Below the pieces are notes generated by a model. It made no database searches. It was given only the letters and a program-made list of their open reading frames with translations, and had not been told where the DNA came from. From the NCBI GenBank assembly GCA_019637355.1, contig JAHBVT010000001.1:2201192-2265191 (forward strand): 64,000 nt of DNA, read 5' to 3'. Source of the DNA: Gemmatimonadaceae bacterium. Its GTDB lineage: Bacteria > Gemmatimonadota > Gemmatimonadetes > Gemmatimonadales > Gemmatimonadaceae. A program made the position numbers and the translations under genes. This document shows positions 23,478 through 31,323 of this stretch, one piece after another (position 1 is the first letter of the stretch; each line of letters starts with the position of its first letter).

Positions 23478-23630
23478 TTACTTCGTCTCCTTGTGGAGCA
23501 TGTGCTTGTTGCAGCGCGGGCAGTACTTCTTCCACTCGACGCGCTCCGGGTGCAGGCGCTTGTTCTTCGTGGTGAAGTAGTTGCGGTTCTTGCACTCACT
23601 GCACGCGAGGATGATCTTGTCGCGCGGCAT
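23478..23630 (-). CDS. rpmG: 50S ribosomal protein L33
   Basis: A 50-residue protein beginning [19 protein letters not shown] and ending in a Cys-Pro-Arg-Cys pair, giving the four-cysteine zinc-ribbon (C+) version of L33. It is the first gene of the operon leading to rpoC; rpmG-secE-nusG is a widely conserved order. CATG at 23499-23502 falls in its conserved His-Met. Confidence 0.97.
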   Translation of the reverse strand: MPRDKIILACSECKNRNYFTTKNKRLHPERVEWKKYCPRCNKHMLHKETK

Positions 23631-23724
23631 AAGTCACTCACTGGTCAGGCGTTCACCGGCGCCCCCGCAGGGACGCGACAGGCCACCCAACGCCCGGACT
23701 TGGGCGCTTGGCGGCGAGCCTTGA

Positions 23725-23753
23725 AACGTAGACGGGATAGCGAATCGTTGCAA
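23725..23753 (-). promoter_or_regulatory. Candidate promoter of the rpmG-rpoC operon
   Basis: On the minus strand TTGCAA (23753-23748) and TACGTT (23730-23725) are separated by 17 bases and lie about 95 bases upstream of rpmG. Spacing and the TTG fit a housekeeping sigma promoter; the -10 element is only a fair match. Confidence 0.4.
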
Positions 23754-23808
23754 GTCCCGCCTCCGGGCCAGTTTGCGCGCCCGCCAAAGCCCTGCCCCGC
23801 AAACCCTC

Positions 23809-23855
23809 TTGCGCTCCGGCCTGTCAAACCTATACATAGTTCTGACTAGTATAGG
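23809..23855 (+). promoter_or_regulatory. Candidate promoter and PadR-type operator upstream of padR-like gene
   Basis: TTGCGC (23809-23814) and TATACA (23831-23836) lie 16 bases apart. The -10 element is embedded in an inverted repeat, CCTATAC (23829-23835) and GTATAGG (23849-23855), ending eight bases before the ATG at 23863. PadR-family regulators usually bind such palindromes and repress their own operon, so autoregulation is a reasonable inference. Confidence 0.5.
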
Positions 23856-23862
23856 AGCCCCT

Positions 23863-24201
23863 ATGACCGACCTGACCGCCGGACTGCTCGCGGGCACGCT
23901 GGACCTGCTCATCCTCAAGACCCTCTCCTTCGGCGCACTGCACGGCTACGGGATCGCCCAGAACATCAGGCGCTTCTCCGGCGACGCCCTGCGCGTCGAG
24001 GAGGGCTCGCTGTACCCGGCGCTCCAGCGGATGCAGGTCAAGGGCTGGGTGCGCTCCCAACTGCAACGCACCCCGACCGGACGCACGGGCCGCTACTACG
24101 AGCTCACCGACGACGGCCGCACACAGCTCGGCCACGAGTCCGAGAGCTTCCTGCGCTCGGCTGCGGCCACGACGCGCGTGCTGCGGAGCACGGCAGGATG
24201 A
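23863..24201 (+). CDS. PadR-family transcriptional regulator
   Basis: 112 residues of winged-helix PadR type: LAGTLDLLILKTLSFGALHG followed by GYGIAQNIRR and EEGSLYPALQRMQVKGW are the family hallmarks. GGAG precedes the ATG at 23863. The stop overlaps the next start by four bases (ATGA), so it is coupled to the permease. PadR plus ADOP permease pairs are very common in Acidobacteriota and Gemmatimonadota; the effector is unknown. Confidence 0.93.
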   Translation: MTDLTAGLLAGTLDLLILKTLSFGALHGYGIAQNIRRFSGDALRVEEGSLYPALQRMQVKGWVRSQLQRTPTGRTGRYYELTDDGRTQLGHESESFLRSAAATTRVLRSTAG

Positions 24202-26912
24202 CCCTGCGCGAACTCATAGGCAGGCTCGCGGCCTGGCGACGCCGTGAGGAACTCGACCGCGAGCTGACGGACGAGCTGCAGGAGCACCTCACGCTACTCG
24301 AGGAGGAGTATGAGCGCGAAGGGCTCTCCCCCGCCGAGGCCCGCGCGGCCGCGCACCGACGCCTCGGCCACCTCGCCAGCACCCGCGCCGAGAGCCGTGA
24401 CGCCTGGGGCTTTCCGGCTCTGGAGCGTCGGCTGCAGGACTTACGCTACGCCCTGCGCGGGCTGCGCCGCAGCCCCGGCTTCACCGTGGCGGCCATCCTC
24501 ACGCTGGCACTCGGCATCGGGGCCAACGCCGCGATGTTCGCCGTGCTGGACCGCGTGATGTTCCGGCCGTATCCGCTGCTGCGCGACCCCTCCACGGTGA
24601 ACCGCGTCTACCTACAGACGACCTTCCAGGGACGCCGCAGCACCAACACGGTGTTCCCGTATACGCGCTTCGCCGACCTGCAGCGTGAGACGCAGTCGTT
24701 CTCGCACTACGCCGCCGTCTCCGAATGGCGCTTCGCCGTCGGCCGGGGCGACGACACCCGCGTGCGCAAGGTCGCCGGCGTCAGTGCCGCGTTCTTCGGC
24801 TTCTTCGACGCGGCACCCGTGCACGGCCGCTACTTCACCGCCAGCGAAGACGCCCTCCCGCTTGGCACCACCGTCGCGGTGATCAGCGCCGCATTCTGGC
24901 GCCGCGAATTCGGCGGCGACGACGTCGTCGGTCGCCAGCTCAAGGTCGGCTCCCTCGACTACCGCATCGTCGGCGTGGCGCCGGCGGACTTCGTCGGAAC
25001 CGTCAGTGGCGAACCGCCGGAGGTGTTCGTCCCCATCACCACGATCGCGGCGAACCTCGGCCCCTACTCGCGCGACACCTATTGGCTGGACTACCGATGG
25101 GACTGGGTGGAGATGCTCGTGCGCCGCAAGCCCGGCGTCAGCGTCGAAGCCGCCAACGCCGACCTCACGCAGGCCTACGTGCGCAGCCGCGCCCAGGCGC
25201 GCGAGCTGAACCCGCGCGTGATGGCCGACTCCCTGGTGCAGCCGCGTGGACTGGCGGGGCCGGTCAAGACGGCGGCCGGACCCGAACGGGGCGACGACGC
25301 CACCGTGTTGCTCTGGGTCTCTGGAGTGGCCATCGTCGTGCTGCTCATCGCCTGCGCCAGCGTCGCAAATCTGATGGTCGCGCGGCTGCTGCAGCGGCGG
25401 CGCGAGGTCAGCATCCGACTCGCCCTGGGCGTCTCTCGCCGACGGCTGCTGGCGCAGTTCATTGCTGAGAGCCTGCTGCTCTCCGCGTTGGGTTTGGCTG
25501 CCGGGCTGGTCTTCGCGCAGTGGAGTGGCACGCTCATCCGGGCGCTGCTGCTGCCGGAGGGCTCGGCGTTCAACCTCGCGCAGGACGCACGCACCTTCGC
25601 GGTGGGCATCGCGCTGGTGCTGCTCACCACGCTGCTGACAGCGCTTGGGCCGATGGTCATCGCCGGCCGCGGCGAACTGGGCGCGATGCTCCGAGGCGGT
25701 GGCCGCGACGGGGCGGCGCGGCGCTCGCGCGTGCGCAGCGCCTTGCTGGTCTTCCAGGTGGCGCTCTCGGTGGTGCTGCTCATCGGGGCGGGGTTGTTCG
25801 TGCGCAGTTTCGGCGCGGCACGCGCACTGCCCTTGGGCTACGATGCCGGGCCGGTGGTGGAGGCCGTGCTCGATGCGCGCGGCGAATCGCTGGGCGACGA
25901 GCAGCAGGCCCAGCTCCAGCGCCAGATGCTCGAGGCGGCGGAGGCGATCCCCGGCGTGGAAGCCGCCACGACGATGAACACCCGCCTCTTCCGCAGCAAC
26001 ACTGCGGACCTCTGGGTACCCGGCGTGGACTCGGTGGCCAGCCTCGGCCGCTTCAACTTCCAGCTCGGGTCACCGTCGTACTTCCAGGTGATGCGGATCG
26101 CCATCATCCGCGGACGCGGCTTCGACGCGTCGGACCGCCAAGGGTCCGTGCGAGTCGCGATCGTCAGCGAAGCGATGGCCGAGCGGCTCTGGCCCGACCG
26201 CGAGGCGCTGGGCCAGTGCCTCCACGTGAGCCTCGGCGACGGCGGCCCGGCCATCGGCGCGCCCTGCACCACCGTCGTAGGGATCGCAGGCAACACGCGG
26301 CAGCAGGCGCTGGTCGACGACGATCCGATGCTGACGTACTACCTGGTGGCCGAGCAGTTCGCGCCGGGGGCGTTGCTACCGATCGCCCTCAGGCTGCGGA
26401 CATCGGACCCCACCGCACACGTCGAGCGCATCCGGGCCGCGCTCACCCGCGCGATGCCTGGCGACGGACTCGCGGTCGTGCGCCCGATGCAGGAGATGGT
26501 GGACAACCAGAGTTCGGCCTGGCGGCTCGGGGCCACGCTGTTCACGATGTTCGGCGGCCTCGCGCTGCTGGTAGCGTCGGTGGGCCTCTACGGCGTAATC
26601 AGCTACGACGTCACCACCCGCGCACACGAGCTTGGCCTGCGCCGTGCACTCGGCGCGCAGGCCGGCGACGTGCTGCGCCTGGTGGTGGGGCAAGGACTGC
26701 GGGTGACGGCGCTCGGCGTCATCGTCGGGGCACTGCTGGCGCTGGGCGCCTCGCGCTGGGTGGAGCCGCTGCTGTTCCGGGTGCGGGCCACCGACCCCGT
26801 CACCTATGCGGCCGTACTCGGCACGATGTTGGCGGTGGCGCTCGTCGCGAGCCTCGTGCCCGCCCGCCGCGCGCTGGGCGCCGACCCGATGCAGGCCCTG
26901 CGCGGCGAATGA
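24198..26912 (+). CDS. ADOP-type duplicated ABC permease (MacB/FtsX-like)
   Basis: 904 residues. The first 60 residues form the charged prefix domain typical of acidobacterial duplicated orphan permeases (ELTDELQEHLTLLEEEYEREGL, shortened here to ELTDELQEHLTLLEEEYE). Then come two MacB-PCD/FtsX units: a helix near residue 95 (FTVAAILTLALGIGANAAMF), a periplasmic core, three helices around residues 370-500, a second helix/periplasmic core, and three C-terminal helices. No ATPase is encoded beside it, as is usual for this orphan family. It sits between the tRNA cluster and rpmG, on the opposite strand, exactly where tuf is expected. Confidence 0.92.
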   Translation: MTLRELIGRLAAWRRREELDRELTDELQEHLTLLEEEYEREGLSPAEARAAAHRRLGHLASTRAESRDAWGFPALERRLQDLRYALRGLRRSPGFTVAAILTLALGIGANAAMFAVLDRVMFRPYPLLRDPSTVNRVYLQTTFQGRRSTNTVFPYTRFADLQRETQSFSHYAAVSEWRFAVGRGDDTRVRKVAGVSAAFFGFFDAAPVHGRYFTASEDALPLGTTVAVISAAFWRREFGGDDVVGRQLKVGSLDYRIVGVAPADFVGTVSGEPPEVFVPITTIAANLGPYSRDTYWLDYRWDWVEMLVRRKPGVSVEAANADLTQAYVRSRAQARELNPRVMADSLVQPRGLAGPVKTAAGPERGDDATVLLWVSGVAIVVLLIACASVANLMVARLLQRRREVSIRLALGVSRRRLLAQFIAESLLLSALGLAAGLVFAQWSGTLIRALLLPEGSAFNLAQDARTFAVGIALVLLTTLLTALGPMVIAGRGELGAMLRGGGRDGAARRSRVRSALLVFQVALSVVLLIGAGLFVRSFGAARALPLGYDAGPVVEAVLDARGESLGDEQQAQLQRQMLEAAEAIPGVEAATTMNTRLFRSNTADLWVPGVDSVASLGRFNFQLGSPSYFQVMRIAIIRGRGFDASDRQGSVRVAIVSEAMAERLWPDREALGQCLHVSLGDGGPAIGAPCTTVVGIAGNTRQQALVDDDPMLTYYLVAEQFAPGALLPIALRLRTSDPTAHVERIRAALTRAMPGDGLAVVRPMQEMVDNQSSAWRLGATLFTMFGGLALLVASVGLYGVISYDVTTRAHELGLRRALGAQAGDVLRLVVGQGLRVTALGVIVGALLALGASRWVEPLLFRVRATDPVTYAAVLGTMLAVALVASLVPARRALGADPMQALRGE

Positions 26913-26933
26913 CCTCGCCGGTGTTGCCCCGCA

Positions 26934-27006
26934 AGCACGCGACCGGGATTGAACCGGTGACCTCATCCTTACCAAGGATGTGCTCTACCAACTGAGCTAC
27001 GCGTGC
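26934..27006 (-). tRNA. tRNA-Thr(GGU)
   Basis: 73 bases. Acceptor GCACGCG pairs with CGCGTGC, the D arm GCTC/GAGC is regular, the anticodon loop is TTGGTAA (anticodon GGT) and the T loop is TTCAATC. CCA is not encoded. It is the last of four tRNAs on this strand, and 21 bases separate it from the convergent permease gene. Confidence 0.95.
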
Positions 27007-27043
27007 GACCTTTTCCTCTTCCGTCTTTGCTTCTCCAACACAG

Positions 27044-27116
27044 AGCGGGAGACGGGGCTCGAACCCGCGACATCAAGCTTGGAAGGCTTGCGCTCTACCA
27101 GCTGAGCTACTCCCGC
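27044..27116 (-). tRNA. tRNA-Gly(UCC)
   Basis: 73 bases. Acceptor GCGGGAG pairs with CTCCCGC, the anticodon loop is CTTCCAA (anticodon TCC) and the T loop is TTCGAGC. CCA is not encoded. It is third in the tRNA operon. Confidence 0.96.
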
Positions 27117-27156
27117 ATCTCTACTCTTCCGTCTTCCGTCTTTGCTGCTCGAAATA

Positions 27157-27239
27157 TGGTGGGAGAAGGATTCGAACCTTCGAAGGCATAAGCCGGCAGA
27201 TTTACAGTCTGCTCCCGTTGGCCACTTGGGTATCCCACC
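27157..27239 (-). tRNA. tRNA-Tyr(GUA)
   Basis: 83 bases with the long variable arm of bacterial tRNA-Tyr. Acceptor GGTGGGA pairs with TCCCACC, the anticodon is GTA and the T loop is TTCGAAT. It is second in the tRNA operon. The spacers on both sides of the tRNA-Gly gene carry short TTCCGTC-type repeats. Confidence 0.96.
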
Positions 27240-27272
27240 TCGATTCCGCGGCGCCACCGAAAGCCCTGCCAG

Positions 27273-27345
27273 AGCTGACGGCGAGGATCGAACTCGCGAC
27301 CGCCCGATTACAAATCGGGTGCTCTACCAGCTGAGCTACGTCAGC
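27273..27345 (-). tRNA. tRNA-Thr(UGU)
   Basis: 73 bases. Acceptor GCTGACG pairs with CGTCAGC, the anticodon loop is TTTGTAA (anticodon TGT) and the T loop is TTCGATC. It is first of the four tRNAs, about 100 bases downstream of cysS on the same strand. The order Thr-Tyr-Gly-Thr equals the E. coli thrU-tyrU-glyT-thrT unit. Confidence 0.96.
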
Positions 27346-27448
27346 GAACCCTGCATCCAGAGCGCAGAACTGAAGGATAAGGACGGAAGCCCCAAGACGG
27401 AAGGCACGACTCGCCTCACCATTTCCGACCTCCGGCCGGCATCGTTGG

Positions 27449-28861
27449 TCACGTGAGGAGCTTCCACCGCGTCCCCTGCGGTCCGTCCTCGATCACGATG
27501 CCCTTGGCCTCGAGCGCCTCGCGGATGGCGTCCGCCGCGGCGAAGTCCCGGCGACCGCGCGCTTCCTTCCGCGCCTGCAACTGCCGCTCCACCCACTCCG
27601 CCAGCTCGGCGTCGGCCGCCGCCGCCTCCGGCACCAGGTCGAGGACGCGGTCCACCATCGCGAACACGTCGCGCGCGCGGCGCAGCGCCGCCACGTCGCT
27701 GCCGCCGGCGTCGAGCTCCTTGTTGGCCGCACGGATGAACTCGAACAGCGCCGCCATCGCCTCGGGCGCGTTGAGGTCCTCGAACAGCGCCGTGCGCACC
27801 GCCGTCTCGAGACGGTCGGCCGCGTCCTCCAGCCCGCGCGTGCCGCCCTTGGCCCGCTGCAGGCGCTCGGCGAAGTCGCCGATGCGGCGCACGGCTTCCA
27901 TCGAGCCCTCCAGCGCCTCGCCGCTCAGGTTGAGCTGCTTGCGGTAGTGCGTGCTGAACACGAAGTGGCGCACCGCCGCCCCGCCGATGCCCGCCTCGCG
28001 CAGGCCCTCGACGTTCTGCACGTTGCCCACCCGCTTGGCCATCTTCGCGCCCTCGGTGAGCAGGAACTCGCCGTGGCACCAGCAGCGTGCGAACTCCTTG
28101 CCCGTCGCCGCCTCGCTCTGCGCGATCTCGTCCTCGTGATGCGGGAACACGAGGTCGATGCCGCCGCAGTGCAGGTCCAGCGTGTCGCCAAGGATGCTCA
28201 TCGCCATCGCCGAGCACTCGAGGTGCCAGCCCGGACGCCCGCGGCCCCAAGGCGAATCCCAGGCCGCGGCGCAGGCTTCGTCCTCCGGCTTGGCGGCCTT
28301 CCACAGCGCGAAGTCCTGCGCGTTCTCCTTGGAGTAGTCGTCCTGCGCCACGCGCGCGCCGGTCTGGATCTCGCGAGTGTCCAGCCGCGAGAGCCGCCCG
28401 TAGCCCGGGAACTTCGCGATCGCGAAGTACACCGACTTGTCCTCGGCCACGTAGGCGACGCCGTTGGCGATCAGGCGCTCCACCAAGGCGATCATCTGCG
28501 GGATGTAGGCCGTCGCCCGCGGATAGTGCTCGGCGTCCTCGATGCGCAGGTACTTCCGGTCCTCGTGGAAGATCGCGACGATTGGGTCCGTCACCTCGCC
28601 GATCGTCTTTCCCTGCTCCGACGCGCGCACGATGATCTTGTCGTCCACGTCGGTCAGGTTCATCACCTGCTCCACCTTCCAGCCGCGCAGGCGGATCGTG
28701 CGCCGCAACAGGTCCTCGAAGAGGAAGGTGCGGAAGTTGCCGAGGTGCGCCGGGTTGTAGACCGTCGGACCGCAGGTATAGAGGCGCACGGTCTCGCCAT
28801 CCGCCGGAGCGAAAGCTTCGACCGCGCGGGTCATCGTATTGAAGAGACGGAACTCCGGCAT
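27449..28861 (-). CDS. cysS: Cysteinyl-tRNA synthetase
   Basis: 470 residues, normal length. The class I HIGH element reads HLGN within YTCGPTVYNPAHLGN, and the zinc ligands are all visible (Cys in TCGPTVYN, Cys in WHLECSAMAM, His and Glu in FPHHEDEIAQSE). The KMSKS loop is replaced by KMAKR (AKMAKRVGN), which changes both serines while keeping the two lysines' region. The C-terminal helical anticodon-binding domain is complete. The start is ATG 28861. Confidence 0.97.
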   Translation of the reverse strand: MPEFRLFNTMTRAVEAFAPADGETVRLYTCGPTVYNPAHLGNFRTFLFEDLLRRTIRLRGWKVEQVMNLTDVDDKIIVRASEQGKTIGEVTDPIVAIFHEDRKYLRIEDAEHYPRATAYIPQMIALVERLIANGVAYVAEDKSVYFAIAKFPGYGRLSRLDTREIQTGARVAQDDYSKENAQDFALWKAAKPEDEACAAAWDSPWGRGRPGWHLECSAMAMSILGDTLDLHCGGIDLVFPHHEDEIAQSEAATGKEFARCWCHGEFLLTEGAKMAKRVGNVQNVEGLREAGIGGAAVRHFVFSTHYRKQLNLSGEALEGSMEAVRRIGDFAERLQRAKGGTRGLEDAADRLETAVRTALFEDLNAPEAMAALFEFIRAANKELDAGGSDVAALRRARDVFAMVDRVLDLVPEAAAADAELAEWVERQLQARKEARGRRDFAAADAIREALEAKGIVIEDGPQGTRWKLLT

Positions 28862-28870
28862 CCGCGAAAG

Positions 28871-29812
28871 CTACCGGGACGTGTCGGGGGGCGGCAACGG
28901 CGCAGCCTCCCGCAGCGCGTCGCGCGGCAGTGCCTCCTCCGCCACGCGCGACGCCCGCACCGCGACGCCGGCATCCCGGCACAGCGCGAGCACCGACTCC
29001 GGCGACGTGCCTGGCACCAGCGGCACGCGCAGCCGCCGGCCGCGCCGAGCCACGCTCGGCAGCCGCGGCAAGAGGCGCCACATCGCGTCGTCCGGACTCG
29101 GTACGAGCAGTTCCAGCACGTTGCGCCGAGGACGCGCCAAGCCATCCGCGCGGCCCTGCACCAAGCGCAGCACCTTGTCGGCCGTGCCCTGCCCGCCGCA
29201 GGCCTCGCCGTCGCGACCGGCGATGATCACCGCCACGCCGCCCGCGGCGATGGATTGCAGCAGCGCGATGCCCACCGCGCGATCCGCCGGCCCGAGAAAG
29301 GCGAAGGGCTCATCGCAGCAGATCAGCTGCGGCCGCGCAAGCAGCGCCTGCGCGACCACCACGCGCAGTTGATCCAGCGCGCCGAGTGATCCCAGGCGCA
29401 CGCGCGACATTCCCACGAGCCCCACGCGATGCATCAGCGGCAGGAACCGCGTCGGCGCCGGAATCGGATCCTCGCCAAGTGCGAGCACGTCGGCGTGAAA
29501 GGCCAGCGCCTGCCGCACCGTGAGGAAGTGGTACTCCCAGGGCCGTGCGCGCACGATCTGCGGACGCAGCGGGCGATGGTCCAGTTCGCCCTGCCATCGC
29601 ACCGTGCCGCCAGTAGGGCGCGCCACGCCCGCGGCGAGCATCAGCAGCGTGCTCTTGCCGGCGCCGCCGGCGCCGGTCACGGCCATCAGTTGGCCGGCGT
29701 GCAGGCGTAGCGAAACCTGCGAGAGCGCGAGGACATCGGTGGTGGTGCCGAGCACGCCCGCGCGCCAGCGGCGCGTGACGTGGCGAAACTCGAGGAGTGG
29801 TGTCGGTCGCAT
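28871..29812 (-). CDS. ABC-type ATPase with degenerate signature motif
   Basis: 313 residues from ATG 29812. Walker A is intact (GAGGAGKST) and Walker B reads LICCDEP. The ABC signature, expected as LSGGQ, is GSLGALDQLRV, and the switch His after Walker B is not present (AVIIAGRD). The last 100 residues are Arg/Pro-rich and unlike a transporter ATPase. No permease lies beside it, and it starts ten bases upstream of cysS. It could bind ATP but its hydrolysis cycle is questionable. Confidence 0.7.
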   Translation of the reverse strand: MRPTPLLEFRHVTRRWRAGVLGTTTDVLALSQVSLRLHAGQLMAVTGAGGAGKSTLLMLAAGVARPTGGTVRWQGELDHRPLRPQIVRARPWEYHFLTVRQALAFHADVLALGEDPIPAPTRFLPLMHRVGLVGMSRVRLGSLGALDQLRVVVAQALLARPQLICCDEPFAFLGPADRAVGIALLQSIAAGGVAVIIAGRDGEACGGQGTADKVLRLVQGRADGLARPRRNVLELLVPSPDDAMWRLLPRLPSVARRGRRLRVPLVPGTSPESVLALCRDAGVAVRASRVAEEALPRDALREAAPLPPPDTSR

Positions 29813-29891
29813 AGGCGGCACGGTAGCGCGCGTTGCGCGATGCGCCGCCATCCTCGTCGCGCCGACTGCGGCAATTGCCTGCGCCGACGCA

Positions 29892-29926
29892 ACGACGCCC
29901 GTCGCGGCCAGCGCGACGGGCGTCGT
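29892..29926 (-). terminator. Perfect 14-bp hairpin downstream of pspA
   Basis: ACGACGCCCGTCGC (29892-29905) and its exact complement (29913-29926) enclose a seven-base loop, 20 bases past the pspA stop on the minus strand. Only a weak T-rich sequence follows, so it is a terminator-like hairpin rather than a textbook one. Confidence 0.65.
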
Positions 29927-29945
29927 AGTTCTTCGTGAGCCTCGC

Positions 29946-30704
29946 CTACTTCTTCTCGTCGATCTCGGCGTCCACCGTCTCGCCGGCGCCGATCCGCTTG
30001 GCCGGCGCGCTGGAGCCAGGCGGCAACAGCCCCATCTTCTGCTTGAGCGCCAGCAACTGCTGGTCCGCGCTGGCCGAGCCGGCCTGCTTCTCCAGCCGCT
30101 TGAAGTCGCCAGCGAGGCGGTCGCCGCTGAACTCCTCCTCGATCTCGGTACTGGCCTTCAACATCCGCTCGTTCTGGCCGATCTTCTCTTCCATCCGCGC
30201 GAAGGCCTCGAAGGCGCTCTTCTCGGACATCGACGACATCGTCTCCGAGATCTTCTGCTGCGCCTGCGCCCGGCGCTGCCGCGCGAGCAGGAGGTTCTTC
30301 TTGCGCTTGGCTTCCTGGATCTTGTCGTTCAGGTCGCGCAGTGAGTTCTTGAGCTTCTCCGTCTCCATCACGTGCGCCTGCCAGGTGGCCTCGAGCGTGG
30401 CGGCGTGCTCGTAGTGCTCCTGCTGGCGCATCAGGGCCTGCTTCGCGAGGTCGTCGCGGCCCTCCTTGACGGCCAGCATCGCCTTGGCTTCCCAGTCCTG
30501 GCTCTGCTTGTACTCGGCCTCGAACTGGTCCTTGAGGCGCTTCTCGTCGGCGATGGCGGCGGCCACCTGCTGCTTGGCGCGGGCCAGCTGGTTCTGCATA
30601 TCCACGACGATCTGGTCGAGCATCTTCTCCGGATTCTCGGCGCGCGAGATCAGGTCGTTGATGTTCGACTTCAGGAGCGTGGCGAGTCGGTCGAAGAGTC
30701 CCAT
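29946..30704 (-). CDS. pspA: PspA/IM30-family membrane stress protein
   Basis: 252 residues, mostly a long alpha-helical coiled coil. The N-terminus MGLFDRLATLLKSNINDLIS is the amphipathic membrane-binding helix and NPEKMLDQIVVDMQNQLARA follows it, both typical of PspA/Vipp1. The family forms ESCRT-III-like assemblies on the inner membrane under envelope stress. No pspB, pspC or pspF is nearby. It starts two bases after the YbjN-like gene ends, so the two form an operon. Confidence 0.95.
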   Translation of the reverse strand: MGLFDRLATLLKSNINDLISRAENPEKMLDQIVVDMQNQLARAKQQVAAAIADEKRLKDQFEAEYKQSQDWEAKAMLAVKEGRDDLAKQALMRQQEHYEHAATLEATWQAHVMETEKLKNSLRDLNDKIQEAKRKKNLLLARQRRAQAQQKISETMSSMSEKSAFEAFARMEEKIGQNERMLKASTEIEEEFSGDRLAGDFKRLEKQAGSASADQQLLALKQKMGLLPPGSSAPAKRIGAGETVDAEIDEKK

Positions 30705-30706
30705 CG

Positions 30707-31108
30707 TCAGCGGGCCTCGCGGTAGGTGGCGAGCTCGCGGAGATGGCCGGCGAGCGACAGCGTGATGCTCTCGTACGAGGCGAGGAACTCCTCGTAGTCG
30801 AGGTGGGCGAGTTCGAGGGCCTCGGTCAGCACGACCTCGTTGCCCTGGATGCCGTAGGAGCCGTGGAGCAGGTCGGTGGCGTTGAGCTCGAGGAGCCGGC
30901 GGCAGAGCTTGTCCGCCTGCCCGTTCTTCGGGAGCTCCATCACCTTCACCCGCAGCACGACGACCGGCGGCGAGTGATGGACGACCACGGTAAGGTCGAG
31001 GGCACCGCCCGGGTGGACCTTCCAGAGACCGGGTTCGATCTCTTCGTAAGAGGCGCCCTCGCCGGCAAGGCGGCCGAGGAAGCCGTCGATCTGTTCGGGC
31101 GTGACCAT
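30707..31108 (-). CDS. YbjN-domain protein
   Basis: 133 residues with no signal or membrane segment. The arrangement of a short beta-rich domain (LDLTVVVHHSPPVVVLRVKV) followed by LCRRLLELNATDLLHGSYGI resembles the YbjN/type III chaperone-like fold. It precedes pspA by two bases; pairing of YbjN-like and PspA genes suggests a link to envelope stress, but this is inferred from context. Confidence 0.65.
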   Translation of the reverse strand: MVTPEQIDGFLGRLAGEGASYEEIEPGLWKVHPGGALDLTVVVHHSPPVVVLRVKVMELPKNGQADKLCRRLLELNATDLLHGSYGIQGNEVVLTEALELAHLDYEEFLASYESITLSLAGHLRELATYREAR

Positions 31109-31323
31109 TCAGGGTCCCCAGGGTAGCGGTTCACCCCCGGTACGCGCGGGGTGTGTCGGAAAGTTTCACCCTTTATCGCGAGTTCGGTAGGGTGGTGTCT
31201 CGCGTTTCGTCTCCCGGCGGGGGCACGGGGCGATGGAGTGAGGAAGATTCGGAACACTGGGGAAAGCGGGGAACGGCTTGGGAGACGATCGTGACGCCGC
31301 CCGTACCACTGCCTCCCAGTCGT

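Noticed and set aside
23631-23724. A tRNA-Trp or other tRNA upstream of secE, as found in some bacteria
   Set aside because: No acceptor/T-arm pattern (TTCGANNC) is present on either strand in the gap.
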